A program made the translations under genes and the position numbers. Below, piece by piece: positions 12,246 through 25,396 of a stretch of DNA of 64,000 bases. This DNA is from Xenopus tropicalis (Eukaryota; Chordata; Amphibia; Anura; Pipidae), in the NCBI RefSeq assembly GCF_000004195.4, contig NC_030680.2:151922672-151986671 (forward strand), read 5' to 3'. Each line of letters starts with the position of its first letter. Positions within the stretch are counted from its first letter, which is position 1. The notes below the pieces were generated by a model. The model did not search any database and was not told the DNA's origin. It worked only from the letters and a program-made list of their open reading frames with translations.

Positions 12246-13121
12246 CAGTCACTGAGGGGTTCTGTGCCCCCCATATAAAGGCACAAGGCTGCAGGCTGAG
12301 TTATACAGGGAACTCTGAGTATCACTCATGTATTATAAGGGATAATGTACCCCCTACTGTAAATGATAAGGATATTAGCAGTCACTGAGGGGTTCTGTGC
12401 CCCCCATATAAAGGCACAAGGCTGCAGGCTGAGTTATACAGGGAACTCTGAGTATCACTCATGTATTATAAGGGATAATGTACCCCCTACTGTAAATGAT
12501 AAGGATATTAGCAGTCACTGAGGGGTTCTGTGCCCCCCATATAAAGGCACAAGGCTGCAGGCTGAGTTATACAGGGAACTCTGAGTATCACTCATGTAGT
12601 ATAAGGGATAATGTACCCCCTACTGTAAATGATAAGGATATTAGCAGTCACTGAGGGGTTCTGTGCCCCCCATATAAAGGCACAAGGCTGCAGGCTGAGT
12701 TATACAGGGAACTCTGAGTATCACTCATGTATTATAAGGGATAATGTACCCCCTACTGTAAATGATAAGGATATTAGCAGTCACTGAGGGGTTCTGTGCC
12801 CCCCATATAAAGGCACAAGGCTGCAGGCTGAGTTATACAGGAACTCTGAGTATCACTCATGTATTATAAGGGATAATGTACCCCCTACTGTAAATGATAA
12901 GGATATTAGCAGTCACTGAGGGGTTCTGTGCCCCCCATATAAAGGCACAAGGCTGCAGGCTGAGTTATACAGGGAACTCTGAGTATCACTCATGTATTAT
13001 AAGGGATAATGTACCCCCTACTGTAAATGATAAGGATATTAGCAGTCACTGAGGGGTTCTGTGCCCCCCATATAAAGGCACAAGGCTGCAGGCTGAGTTA
13101 TACAGGGAACTCTGAGTATTC
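12246..13121. repeat. Tandem repeat, 133-bp unit, about 6.6 copies
   Basis: CAGTCACTGAGGGGTTCTGT starts units at 12246, 12379 and every 132-133 bp after that. The copies are nearly identical (one GTAGTATAAG variant and a one-base G deletion near 12840). The array starts by fusion with the last unit of the preceding 32-35-bp array and ends at AACTCTGAGTATTCC. Confidence 0.94.
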
Positions 13122-13489
13122 CAATATCCTTATCATATGCAGTGGGGGGTACATAATCACGTGCTTGATACCCAGCATGCCCCTGGCCTGATTACACAGT
13201 GTGTGGGACCCCGAGAGCTGCTGGTTGGGGGGTGGAACATATGATAACAATTGGGGGGGTGACGGAAGGCAGATGTGGGTGGGGGCCCCTCGCACACTCG
13301 CTGATTCAGTGAATACACAGACAGGGGCAGCGGCTCTGCTATTTATCAACTGCTAATTAACTGTTAATTTGCTGGTCTTTAACTCAAAGTGCCCTGTCAT
13401 CTATCACTGTGTCAGAACTGTGAAATCCTACGGAGAAATAGAACCCTCTGTGGGGATTTCCTTGGGTTTTAGCAGGTTTATAGTAAATA
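13122..13489. other. Unique stretch, no gene recognised
   Basis: Short ordinary stretch. One 83-codon minus-strand frame has no recognisable domain. Nothing else seen. Confidence 0.4.
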
Positions 13490-14856
13490 TATGTGAGTGT
13501 AAATCTGAGTGAGTGTAAATCTGAGTGAGTGTGTGTGTGAGTGTAAATCTGAGTGAATGTGTGTGTGTAGGTGAGTATGTGAGCGTAGGTGAGTGAGTGT
13601 AGGTGAGTGAGTGTAGGTGAGTGTGTGTAGGTGAGTGTGTGTAGGTAAGTGTGTAGGTGAGTGTGTGTAGGTGAGTGTGTGTAGGTGAGTGTGTGTAGGT
13701 GAGTGTGTAGGTGAGTGTGTGTAGGTGAGTGAGTGTAGGTGAGTGTGTGTAGGTGAGTGAGTGTAGGTGAGTGTGTGTAGGTGAGTGTGTGTAGGTGAGT
13801 GAGTGTAGGTGAGTGTGTGTAGGTGAGTGTGTAGGTGAGTGTGTGTAGGTGAGTGTAGGTGAGTGAGTGTAGGTGAGTGTGTAGGTGAGTGAGTGTAGGT
13901 GAGTGTGTAGGTGAGTGTGTAGGTGAGTGTGTGTAGGTGAGTGTGAGTGAGTGTAGGTGAGTGTGAGTGAGTGTGTAGGTGAGTGTGTGTGTGTGTGTGT
14001 GTAGGTGAGTGTGAGTGAGTGTGTAGGTGAGTGTGAGTGAGTGTGTGTAGGTGAGTGTGTGTAGGTGAGTGTGAGTGAGTGTGTAGGTGAGTGTGTGTAG
14101 GTGAGTGTGAGTGTGTAGGTGAGTGTGAGTGCGTGTGTAGGTGAGTGTGTAGGTGAGTGTGAGTGAGTGTAGGTGAGTGTGAGTTTGTAGGTGAGTGTGA
14201 GTGCGTGTGTAGGTGAGTATGAGTGAGTGTAGGTGAGTGTGTGTAGGTGAGTGTGTGTAGGTGAGTGTGTAGGTGAGTGTGAGTGTGTAGGTGAGTGTGT
14301 AGGTGAGTGTGAGTGTGTGTAGGTGAGTGTGAGTGTGTAGGTGAGTGTGTAGGTGAGTGTGTAGGTGAGTGTGTAGGTGAGTGTGAGTGTGTGTAGGTGA
14401 GTGTGTAGGTGAGTGTGAGTGTGTAGGTGAGTGTGTAGGTGAGTGTGTAGGTGAGTGTGAGTGTGTGTAGGTGAGTGTGAGTGTGTAGGTGAGTGTGTAG
14501 GTGAGTGTGTAGGTGAGTGTGAGTGTGTGAGTGTGTAGGTGAGTGTGAGTGTGTAGGTGAGTGTGTAGGTGAGTGAGTGTGTAGGTGAGTGTGTAGGTGA
14601 GTGTGTAGGTGAGTGTGAGTGTGTGTAGGTGAGTGTGTAGGTGAGTGTGAGTGTGTAGGTGAGTGTGTAGGTGAGTGTGTAGGTGAGTGTGAGTGTGTGT
14701 AGGTGAGTGTGTAGGTGAGTGTGAGTGTGTAGGTGAGTGTGTAGGTGAGTGTGTAGGTGAGTGTGAGTGTGTAGGTGAGTGTGTAGGTGAGTGTGTAGGT
14801 GAGTGTGCAGGTGAGTGTGTAGGTGAGTGTGAGTGTGTAGGTGAGTGTGAGTGAGA
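13490..14856. repeat. GT-rich simple repeat array, GTGTAGGTGAGT type
   Basis: About 1.37 kb of units combining GTGAGT, GTGT and GTAGGTGA with variable spacing. The two minus-strand frames of 562 and 550 codons (Thr/His/Leu/Tyr/Ser only across this part) arise because no frame of the repeat contains a stop. They extend into unrelated flanks and are not genes. Confidence 0.95.
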
Positions 14857-15186
14857 GAGGGAATGGCAGATATAGGGAGACAGATAGTTACAATGGAAGA
14901 AGGAGTCGCTGCGCTGATTCTGCACCTCCCAACCTGTAGCAGATTGGGGGGGGGGGGGGGGGGGGGTAATTGCGGCCGTTCTGCCCCAGGTAATTGTCTG
15001 AAAGTTATAGGAAAGCTCAATAGTTTCAAGATGTAACTGCCCCCCCCCCCCCATCCTGCCCCCCCCCCCCATCCCCTCATTGCGGCGTCTGAACCTCCAA
15101 TATGAAAGGAAAACTTTACTTCCAGTTTCTATGGGAACCGGGACCTGATTATTAATTGTGATTTAACTTTCCATTTGATCAGGTTT
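14857..15186. other. Unique stretch with long G and C homopolymers
   Basis: Holds a G-run of about 22 (14944-14966) and C-runs of about 12 and 10 (15042-15070). Otherwise nothing recognisable. Confidence 0.45.
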
Positions 15187-15189
15187 ATT

Positions 15190-15568
15190 ATTCTCCCTGT
15201 GTGTGTGCTATACATAGGGATTCCCTGTACTAAGCACAATTCAGCAGGAACAGCCCCCTAAGTTTGCCCATAGCCTGTACAGAGAGATACCATAAAACTA
15301 TGGCACATAGGGATTCCCCTGTACTAAGCACAATTCAGCAGGAACAGCCCCCTAAGTTTGCCCATAGCCTGTACAGAGAGATACCATAAAACTATGGCAC
15401 ATAGGGATTCCCCTGTACTAAGCACAATTCAGCAGGAACAGCCCCCTAAGTTTGCTCATAGCCTGTACAGAGAGATACCATAAAACTATGACATAGGGAT
15501 TCCCCTGTACTAAGCACAATTCAGCAGGAACAGCCCCCTATGTTTGCCCATAGCCTGTACAGAGAGAT
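15190..15568. repeat. Tandem repeat, 92-94-bp unit, about 4 copies
   Basis: CATAGGGATTCCCCTGTACT recurs at about 15213, 15306, 15400 and 15492, with GCACAATTCAGCAGGAACAG and GCCTGTACAGAGAGATACCA in each unit. It is the same family and orientation as the larger array at 43884-45006. Confidence 0.93.
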
Positions 15569-16306
15569 AGATTATACAGAACCAGTGCAGGGATTGGCTA
15601 CAATGTATCATTAATATGTTTATTACAGTTTTTACGCCGTTAGTAGTTCTGGTTCTTCATCATAATTCGCCGCCTATAATTAGCATTTAATCCAAAACAC
15701 AAATATAGATCTGTAAATAAATCCCATGGGAATAACCCCTGCACTAATGAACTCAAATATAACATTGCCACAAAGGGTTAAGGGGCGGGGGGCAGCACTT
15801 TGTATGTTTCCCAAACAGAACCAGCGACCCATTCAGCCGGTCCCGGTGCCACTCCCACGCCATTAGCCTGGAATGTACTCTTTCTGTGGCCCCTCCCACT
15901 GCTCCCAGGGGCCCCGCCCACAATACAATGATCTATTAGCACTTTAGTCTGTGTTTCTATAAACCTCACTCATCCCTAAGTGACTTTCCTTCCCCTCATA
16001 ATGTGCTCCCAGCATGCTCTCTGGCAGCTGTCAGTGGGGAGGGGTCAGGGATCACTGGGGGGGGGGGGGGGTTGCACTTGGCTATAAAGCACCTGCCCCA
16101 AGAAGGATCCATTTAGGGTGAGTTATGGCTTTTTGGATGCAACGGAGACACAATGTTCATTTATTGGCTGATAAGAACCAGGTGATAAAGTGGCGCTGGT
16201 TTCCTGTCATGTGATCCTTCCCTTGTATCCAGCGCTGCCCCTCCCCCTTCTACTGGCATATCCAATCGGCCACTAACGCTCAGGGCTCAATGGGCAGATA
16301 TGGGGG
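15569..16306. other. Unique stretch, no gene recognised
   Basis: Ordinary DNA with a G-run near 16058-16071. A 63-codon minus-strand frame has no recognisable domain. No transposon end that I can define. Confidence 0.4.
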
Positions 16307-16308
16307 TA

Positions 16309-18045
16309 CAGGTATGGGATCCCTTATCCGGAAACCCGTTATCCAGAAAGCTCCGAATTACAGAAAGGCCATCTCCCATAGACTCCATTATAATCAAATA
16401 ATTCAGAATTTTAAACTGATTTCTTTTTCCTCTGTAATAATAAAACAGTACCTGTACTTGATCCCAACTAAGATATAATTACCCCTTATTGGGGGCAGAA
16501 CAGCCCTATTGGGTTTATTTCATGGTTAAATGATTCCCTTTTCTCTGTAATAATAAAACAGTACCTGTACTTGATCCCAACTAAGATATAATTACCCCTT
16601 ATTGGGGCAGAACAGCCCTATTGGGTTTATTTCATGGTTAAATGATTCCCTTTTCTCTGTAATAATAAAACAGTACCTGTACTTGATCCCAACTAAGATA
16701 TAATTACCCCTTATTGGGGGCAGAACAGCCCTATTGGGTTTATTTAATGGTTAAATGATTCCCTTTTCTCTGTAATAATAAAACAGTACCTGTACTTGAT
16801 CCCAACTAAGATATAATTACCCCTTATTGGGGCAGAACAGCCCTATTGGGTTTATTAATGGTTAAATGATTCCCTTTTCTCTGTAATAATAAAACAGTAC
16901 CTGTACTTGATCCCAACTAAGATATAATTACCCCTTATTGGGGCAGAACAGCCCTATTGGGTTTATTAATGGTTAAATGATTCCCTTTTCTCTGTAATAA
17001 TAAAACAGTACCTGTACTTGATCCCAACTAAGATATAATTACCCCTTATTGGGGCAGAACAGCCCTATTGGGTTTATTTCATGGTTAAATGATTCCCTTT
17101 TCTCTGTAATAATAAAACAGTATCTGTACTTGATCCCAACTAAGATATAATTACCCCTTATTGGGGCAGAACAGCCCTATTGGGTTTATTAATGGTTAAA
17201 TGATTCCTTTTTCTCTGTAATAATAAAACAGTACCTGTACTTGATCCCAACTAAGATATAATTACCCCTTATTGGGGGCAGAACAGCCCTATTGGGTTTA
17301 TTTAATGGTTAAATGATTCCCTTTTCTCTGTAATAATAAAACAGTACCTGTACTTGATCCCAACTAAGATATAATTACCCCTTATTGGGGCAGAACAGCC
17401 CTATTGGGTTTATTTCATGGTTAAATGATTCCCTTTTCTCTGTAATAATAAAACAGTACCTGTACTTGATCCCAACTAAGATATAATTACCCCTTATTGG
17501 GGCAGAACAGCCCTATTGGGTTTATTTAATGGTTAAATGATTCCCTTTTCTCTGTAATAATAAAACAGTACCTGTACTTGATCCCAACTAAGATATAATT
17601 ATCCCTTATTGGGGCAGAACAGCCCTATTGGGTTTATTTAATGGTTAAATGATTCCCTTTTCTCTGTAATAATAAAACAGTACCTGTACTTGATCCCAAC
17701 TAAGATATAATTATCCCTTATTGGGGCAGAACAGCCCTATTGGGTTTATTTAATGGTTAAATGATTCCCTTTTCTCTGTAATAATAAAACAGTACCTGTA
17801 CTTGATCCCAACTAAGATATAATTATCCCTTATTGGGGCAGAACAGCCCTATTGGGTTTATTTAATGGTTAAATGATTCCCTTTTCTCTGTAATAATAAA
17901 ACAGTACCTGTACTTGATCCCAACTAAGATATAATTACCCCTTATTGGGGCAGAACAGCCCTATTGGCTTTAATTAATGCTTTTTTGATTTTTTAGTAGA
18001 CTTAAGGTACAGAGATCTAAATTACGGAAGGATCCCTTATGCCGA
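16309..18045 (+). mobile_element. miDNA4-like MITE with internal 112-113-bp array (about 14 units)
   Basis: The left end is intact: TA (16307-16308) then CAGGTATGGGATCCCTTATC. This is the inverse of the right end of the copy at 2676-3774 with two mismatches over 25 bases. The internal unit CAGTACCTGTACTTGATCCC runs from about 16446 to 17990. Neighbouring units share variants, for example three consecutive units with AATTATCCCTTATTGG near 17597-17830. The right end is degraded (GGATCCCTTATGCCG). No coding capacity. Confidence 0.8.
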
Positions 18046-18157
18046 TTCAGCCCTGACGGCAGATTTTGCTCAGGCTCCATCTATGGCGCCCAATCAAAAT
18101 CTTTTAACCCACCCGATCGACTCGCTGGCTTTAAAGTCCGAGGAACAGTGGGTACTG

Positions 18158-18896
18158 AGTGCTCACACTCATACTCATACTCATACTCATCCTCGCACTC
18201 ATCCTCACACTCATCCTCGCAATCATCCTCAAACTCATACTCACACTCATACTCATACTCATCCTCGCACTCATCCTCACACTCATCCTCGCAATCATCC
18301 TCAAACTCATACTCACACTCATACTCATACTCATCCTCGCACTCATCCTCACACTCATCCTCGCAATCATCCTCAAACTCATACTCACACTCATACTCAT
18401 ACTCATCCTCGCACTCATCCTCACACTCATCCTCAAACTCATCCTCACACTCATCCTCAAACTCATACTCGCACTCATACTCGCACTCATCCTCGCACTC
18501 ATCCTCGCACTCATACTCCCACTCATACTCACACTCACCCTCACACTCATCTTCACACTCATCCTCAAACTCATACTCACACTCATCCTCACACTCATCC
18601 TCACACTCATCCTCAAACTCATCCTCACACTCATCCTCACACTCATCCTCACACTCATACTCACACTCATACTCACACTCATACTCACACTCATCCTCAC
18701 ACTCATCCTCGCACTCATCCTCGCACTCATACTCACACTCATACTCACACTCATCCTCATACTCACACTCATACTCACACTCATACTCACACATCCTCGC
18801 ACTCATCCTCACACTCATCCTTGCACTCATCCTCGCACTCATACTCACACTTATCCTCATACTCATACTCACACTCATACTCACACATACTCGGGG
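18158..18896. repeat. Short-unit array, 6/12-bp (ACTCAT / CCTCACACTCAT)
   Basis: Built from CACTCATCCT, CACTCATACT, CGCACTCATC and CAAACTCATC hexamer pairs. A longer block of about 78 bp recurs at 18165-18400. Because everything is a multiple of six, five overlapping 220-285-codon frames (His/Thr, Ser, Leu/Ile or Glu/Cys rich) stay open. None is a gene. Confidence 0.95.
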
Positions 18897-19565
18897 GTGA
18901 GCCCGGGACCCCCATGATGTGCCGGAGGCTTTGCCTGTAACTGTATCAGTGGATTCAGGGAGTGATCGCTGCCCAACTGTAACTCCCTGCTGCCCCTTTG
19001 TTATATCAATCAGCTAAAATTGCTCCTATTTCACCTACTGAGTCAGAACTCAGACTAAATGAGCCCCGGGGGCGGGGAACGTCGGTGCATTTACTGCGGA
19101 TTAGGATGATGTCACAATAATTACGCCGCAATTGATCTCAATAGGGCGCAACTCCTGCGCGGCTGCCTCACTCGCATCCTACCCAATGGGAATTGCAGTC
19201 GTCACTCGGGGGCAGTGGGAGGCAGAAATGCTGAGGGAACTGATATACCTCAAAGTGGTACCAACCCCCCCGAGACCCTCATTGGGTGGCCCCGGCCCCC
19301 CTCTTTCTCCTCTATTAGGCAGCTGGAAAATGTTATCCGAAATTAAATAGCAGCACTTAAGCCATAAAATTAGGGGGGGTTTAAAATGCTCCGTCAGCGT
19401 CCGTGTGTTACTCAGTGCTGCACTCATTAGGCCACTTGGGGGGGGGATCCACTTCTGTAATAGGCAAATACAAAGTAACGCACTGAGAATTGTTTCCATA
19501 ATAAGTAATGATTTAATTCCTCCCATCTGTATATTCTGCTCCCTCTCCTTATACCCAACGAGATC
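18897..19565. other. Unique stretch, no gene recognised
   Basis: Ordinary mixed DNA. A minus-strand frame of 115 codons (19179-19526) has no domain that I recognise. No repeat unit. Confidence 0.4.
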
Positions 19566-19574
19566 AAACCTATC

Positions 19575-21512
19575 AAATCAGTTCCCTACCGAGAGAGGGG
19601 GAATGGGTGATACATTGGGGGTGGGGAGGAAAGGGGATCTCACCATCAGCATAGGAAGGGGTTCCTTACTGTAAGGGCAGTCAGGTTATGGGGTTCCCTA
19701 CCAAGAGAGGGGGAATGAGTGATACATTGGGGGGTGGGGAGGAAAGGGGATCTCACCATCAGCATAGGAAGGGGTTCCTTACTGTAAGGGCAGTCAGGTT
19801 ATGGGGTTCCCTACCCAGAGAGGGGGAATGAGTGATACATTGGGGGTTGGGGAGGAAAGGGGATCTCACCATCAGCACAGGAAGGGGTTCCTTACTGTAA
19901 GGGCAGTCAGGTTATGGGGTTCCCTACCAAGAGAAAGGGAATGAGTGATACATTGGGGGTGGGGAGGAAAGGGGATCTCACCATCAGCATAGGAAGGGGT
20001 TCCTTACTGTAAGGGCAGTCAGGTTATGGGGTTCCTACCAAGAGAGGGGGAATGAGTGATACATTGGGGGTGGGGAGGAAGGGGATCTCACCATCAGCAT
20101 AGGAAGGGGTTCCTTACTGTAAGGGCAGTCAGGTTATGGGGTTCCCTACCCAGAGAGGGGGAATGAGTGATACATTGGGGGTGGGGAGGAAAGGGGATCT
20201 CACCATCAGCATAGGAAGGGGTTCCTTACTGTAAGGGCAGTCAGGTTATGGGGTTCCCTACCAAGAGAGGGGGAATGAGTGATACATTGGGGGTGGGGGG
20301 GAAAGGGGATCTCACCATCAGCATAGGAAGGGGTACCTTACTGTAAGGGCAGTCAGGTTATGGGGTTCCCTACCCAGAGAGGGGGAATGAGTGATACATT
20401 GGGGGTGGGGAAGAAAGGGGATCTCACCATCAGCATAGGAAGGGGTTCCTTACTGTAAGGGCAGTCAGGTTATGGGATTCCCTACCAAGAGAGGGGGAAT
20501 GAGTGATACATTGGGGGTGGGGAGGAAAGGGGATCTCACCATCAGCATAGGAAGGGGTTCCTTACTGTAAGGGCAGTCAGGTTATGGATTCCCTACCCAG
20601 AGAGGGGGAATGAGTGATACATTGGGGGTGGGGAGGAAAGGGGATCTCACCATCAGCATAGGAAGGGGTTCCTTACTATAAGGGCAGTCAGGTTATGGGG
20701 TTCCCTACCAGAGAGGGGGAATGAGTGATACATTGGGGGTCTGGAGGAAAGGGGATCTCACCATCAGCATAGGAAGGGGTTCCTTACTATAAGGGCAGTC
20801 AGGTTATGGGGTTCCCTACCAAGAGAGGGGGAATGAGTGATACATTGGGGGTGGGGAGGAAAGGGGATCTCACCATCAGCATAGGATTGGTTCCTTACTG
20901 TAAGGGCAGTCAGGTTATGGGGTTCCCTACCCAGAGAGGGGGAATGAGTGATACATTGGGGGTGAGGAGGAAAGGGGATCTCACCATCAGCATAGGAAGG
21001 GGTTCCTTACTGTAAGGGCAGTCAGGTTATGGGGTTCCCTACCCAGAGAGGGGGAATGAGTGATTCATTGGGGGTGGGGAGGAAAGGGGATCTCACCATC
21101 AGCATAGGAAGGGGTTCCTTACTGTAAGGGCAGTCAGGTTATGGGGTTCCCTACCCAGAGAGGGGGAATGAGTGATACATTGGGGGTGGGGAGGAAAGGG
21201 GATCTCACCATCAGCATAGGAAGGGGTTCCTTACTGTAAGGGCAGTCAGGTTATGGGGTTCCCTACCCAGAGAGGGGGAATGAGTGATACATTGGGGGTG
21301 GGGAGGAAAGGGGATCTCACCATCAGCATAGGGAGGGGTTCCTTACTGTAAGGGCAGTCAGGTTATGGGGTTCCCTACCCAGAGAGGGGGAATGAGTGAT
21401 ACATTGCGGGTGGGGAGGAAAGGGGATCTCACCATCAGCATAGGAAGGGGTTCCTTACTATAAGGGCAGTCAGGTTATGGGGTTCCCTACCCAGAGAGGG
21501 GGAATGAGGGAT
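19575..21512 (+). repeat. Tandem repeat, 112-bp unit, about 17 copies (family shared with 28740-29675 and 43372-43625)
   Basis: The unit contains GGGTTCCCTACCCAGAGAGG, GAATGAGTGATACATTGGGG, GGGGATCTCACCATCAGCAT and GGTTCCTTACTGTAAGGGCA. Starts fall at about 19691 and 19803, then every 111-112 bp. CCAAG and CCCAG subtypes alternate, suggesting a two-unit higher order in parts. The same unit appears inverted at 28740-29675 and again in plus orientation at 43372-43625. Confidence 0.95.
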
Positions 21513-22139
21513 TAAGTTTTTATTTCTCCCTTTAGTGAATAAGCCCAGTAAATGGCGGGTATTTACCCCCGGCAGTTACACTATTTTGCCGCTGTTTATG
21601 GGAAAACAAAATGGCAGTTGCATCGGGGGCAGAACAGTTGAACGTTATGTTGGGAATACAGATTCATGGAACAGCCCTGCCCCTTTCCCACAATGCCCGG
21701 CGCTAATGCCCCTCACTGACAGTGACGCTCCCGGGGCCCATAACTCATTTGGCTGACGGGCGCCATGATGTCAGCGAGTGGCCAACCCCGGGCAGTTGGT
21801 GACAGTCGGCAGTTGGCAGGGAGGCTGGGGGGCCCCTCCCGCTCGGTATCTGCTTCTAATCCAGTCGCTGATTGTATAACTGTCCCGCGCCTCGACTTTT
21901 CCATACGCTCAGCCCGACCCGCCGGCCTCGTAACTGGGCAGCAGGGATTGGGCAGCGTAACCACAACGACCGACAGGAACACATGGACCAATCGGAGCGG
22001 CGGGGATTTCATCTCATGTATAAAATGTAATTCATGAAATAAACCCCCGGTGCCCAGTTTCCATGATCTACGTCTGTAGCCTCCGCGGCATCTGGACTCT
22101 GTCATGGAGCCCCCGTAGCCCCCCGTAACTCCCTGTCCG
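21513..22139. other. Unique stretch, GC-rich, no gene recognised
   Basis: Relatively CpG-containing DNA (21735-22000). Open frames on both strands (90 and 186 codons, the latter running into the adjacent array) show no known domain. A single-exon or promoter-like role cannot be excluded, but there is nothing positive to report. Confidence 0.35.
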
Positions 22140-22145
22140 ACTGTA

Positions 22146-23456
22146 CAGCTTATTGTGTGCCCAGAACATTCCTTCTCTGTATATTTGTATTTATACATAT
22201 GGGTAGGGGGTGCCATAGTGTTTCCCTTAGACAGTACAGTATGGGGGTACAGCTTATTGTGTGCCCAGAACATTCCCTCTCTGTATATTTGTATTTATAC
22301 ATATGGGTAGGAGGTGCCATAGTGTTTCCCTTAGACAGTACAGTATGGGGGTACAGCTTATTGTGTGCCCAGAACATTCCTTCTCTGTATATTTGTATTT
22401 ATACATATGGGTAGGGGGTGCCATAGTGTTTCCCTTAGACAGTACAGTATGGGGGTACAGCTTATTGTGTGCCCAGAACATTCCTTCTCTGTATATTTGT
22501 ATTTATACATATGGGTAGGGGGTGCCATAGTGTTTCCCTTAGACAGTACAGTATGGGGGTACAGCTTATTGTGTGCCCAGAACATTCCTTCTCTGTATAT
22601 TTGTATTTATACATATGGGTAGGGGGTGCCATAGTGTTTCCCTTAGACAGTACAGTATGGGGGTACAGCTTATTGTGTGCCCAGAACATTCCTTCTCTGT
22701 ATATTTGTATTTATACATATGGGTAGGGGGTGCCATAGTGTTTCCCTTAGACAGTACAGTATGGGGGTACAGCTTATTGTGTGCCCAGAACATTCCTTCT
22801 CTGTATATTTGTATTTATACATATGGGTAGGAGGTGCCATAGTGTTTCCCTTAGACAGTACAGTATGGGGGTACAGCTTATTGTGTGCCCAGAACATTCC
22901 CTCTCTGTATATTTGTATTTATACATATGGGTAGGGGGTGCCATAGTGTTTCCCTTAGACAGTACAGTATGGGGGTACAGCTTATTGTGTGCCCAGAACA
23001 TTCCTTCTCTGTATATTTGTATTTATACATATGGGAGGGAGGTGCCATAGTGTTTCCCTTAGACAGTACAGTATGGGGGTACAGCTTATTGTGTGCCCAG
23101 AACATTCCCTCTCTGTATATTTGTATTTATACATATGGGTAGGAGGTGCCATAGTGTTTCCCTTAGACAGTACAGTATGGGGGTACAGCTTATTGTGTGC
23201 CCAGAACATTCCTTCTCTGTATATTTGTATTTATACATATGGGTAGGGGGTGCCATAGTGTTTCCCTTAGACAGTACAGTATGGGGGTACAGCTTATTGT
23301 GTGCCCAGAACATTCCCTCTCTGTATATTTGTATTTATACATATGGGTAGGGGGTGCCATAGTGTTTCCCTTAGACAGTACAGTATGGGGGTACAGCTTA
23401 TTGTGTGCCTAGAACATTCCCTCTCTGTATATTTGTATTTATACATATGGGTAGGA
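22146..23456. repeat. Tandem repeat, 104-bp unit, about 12.6 copies
   Basis: The unit carries CAGCTTATTGTGTGCCCAGA, ACATTCCTTCTCTGTATATT, TTATACATATGGGTAGGGGG and CCCTTAGACAGTACAGTATG. Differences are single bases (CCTTC/CCCTC, GGGGG/GGAGG). The 75- and 85-codon frames repeated every 104 bp on opposite strands are translations of the unit. Confidence 0.95.
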
Positions 23457-24089
23457 GCTGCCATAGAGTGTGAGTCAGTTATTAGGGGACAGGTTACGGC
23501 AGAAGGAAAGTGTGAGCTCACAAGCGCGAGGCCGTTGGACCGGTATCTGATTAAAATACCATCACTCGTTTCTTTCTGCATTTGGACCTGGTTCTGCGAG
23601 GGATTCGGGCCAAGCTGAACTCACACAAAATGCACTTTTTTAGAAATATCGTAGCTCCTCCCAGCTGACTCCCTCCCAGGAACACACAGTGCAGCTATGT
23701 GGCAGCTCCTCAGGGTCCAACTGGGGGTGCAGAGTTACTGGGGCTCCTGCCTCCAGGGGACCCCACCATGACCCCACCCCAGGGGCCCCTGCCATTGGCC
23801 CAACTCCCCCGAGCGTGTGCTTAATTCTTACCTTAGGCACATCGGGGGAGGCGGAGTCCCGGCAGAGATCGGTTCTGGGCTAGTGGCCCACTGGGTTTTT
23901 CCCACTGCCCCACCAGCCCAGTCCAACCCTGAAGCCATTGGGCCGAGCAACGTATTAATGAGCTGATACCGTCACTGATCCAATCAGCGCCTATCAGCCA
24001 GATATCGCTCAGGGAGGCCTGTCGGGGGGCCCCTAGGTCTCACCTAGGGAACCCCATGCTGCCCCCCTTCAGTAGAGCTTAGAACTGCA
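23457..24089. other. Unique stretch, no gene recognised
   Basis: Ordinary DNA. Frames of about 65 codons without a recognisable domain. No transposon ends. Confidence 0.4.
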
Positions 24090-25396
24090 ATGCTGAGGCC
24101 ACTGTGCCATATATTGCTGGGGTCACTGTGCCATATATTGCTGGGGTCACTGTGCCATATATTGCTGGGGTCGCTGTGCCATATATTGCTGGGGTCGCTG
24201 TGCCATATATTGCTGGGGTCGCTGTGCCATATATTGCTGGGGTCGCTGTGCCATATATTGCTGGGGTCACTGTGCCATATATTGCTGGGTCACTGTGCCA
24301 CAAATTGCTGGGGTCACTGTGCCATATATTGCTGGGGTCACTGTGCCATATATTGCTGGGGTCACTGTGCCACAAATTGCTGGGGTCACTGTGCCATATA
24401 TTGCTGGGGTCACTGTGCCATATATTGCTGGGGTCGCTGTGCCATATATTGCTGGGGTCGCTGTGCCCTATATTGCTGGGGCCGCTGTGCCCTATATTGC
24501 TGGGGCCGCTGTGCCCTATATTGCTGGGGCCGCTGTGCCCTATATTGCTGGGGTCGCTGTGCCATATATTGCTGGGGCCGCTGTGCCATATATTGCTGGG
24601 GCCGCTGTGCCATATATTGCTGGGGTCGCTGTGCCATATATTGCTGGGGCCGCTGTGCCATATATTGCTGGGGCCGCTGTGCCATATATTGCTGGGGTCG
24701 CTGTGCCATATATTGCTGGGGCCGCTGTGCCATATATTGCTGGGGTCGCTGTGCCATATATTGCTGGGGCCGCTGTGCCATATATTGCTGGGGTCGCTGT
24801 GCCATATATTGCTGGGGTCGCTGTGGCCATATATTGCTGGGGCCGCTGTGCCATATTGCTGGGGTCGCTGTGCCATATATTGCTGGGGTCGCTGTGCCAT
24901 ATATTGCTGGGGTCGCTGTGCCATATATTGCTGGGCGTCGCTGTGCCATATATTGCTGGGGCGCGTCCAGACTGTGCCCATATATTGCTGGGGTCGCTGT
25001 GCCATATATTGCTGGGGTCGCTGTGCATATATTGCTGGGGTCGCTGTGCCATATATTGCTGGGGTCGCTGTGCCATATATTGCTGGGTCGCTGTGCCATA
25101 TATTGCTGGGGTCGCTGTGCCACAAATTGCTGGGGTCGCTGTGCCATATATTGCTGGGGTCGCTGTGCCATATATTGCTGGGGTCGCTGTGCCATATATT
25201 GCTGGGGTCACTGTGCCATATATTGCTGGGGTCGCTGTGCCATATATTGCTGGGGTCGCTGTGCCATATATTGCTGGGGTCACTGTGCCATATATTGCTG
25301 GGGTCGCTGTGCCATATATTGCTGGGGTCGCTGTGCCATATATTGCTGGGGTCACTGTGCCCTATATTGCTGGGGTCACTGTGCCATATATTGGAT
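24090..25396. repeat. Minisatellite, 24-bp unit, about 54 copies
   Basis: The unit is CTGTGCCATATATTGCTGGG plus GTCA, GTCG or GCCG. Subtypes are zoned: GTCA at the left end, GCCG in the middle, GTCG to the right. A cluster of one- and two-base irregularities lies at 24825-25090. Unit length 24 keeps every frame open, giving seven overlapping 260-490-codon frames that I reject as genes. Confidence 0.95.

Noticed and set aside
13384..15080. Minus-strand frames of 562 and 550 codons rich in His/Thr/Leu/Tyr
   Set aside because: Produced by the GTGTAGGTGAGT simple repeat. The non-repeat ends have no recognisable domain.
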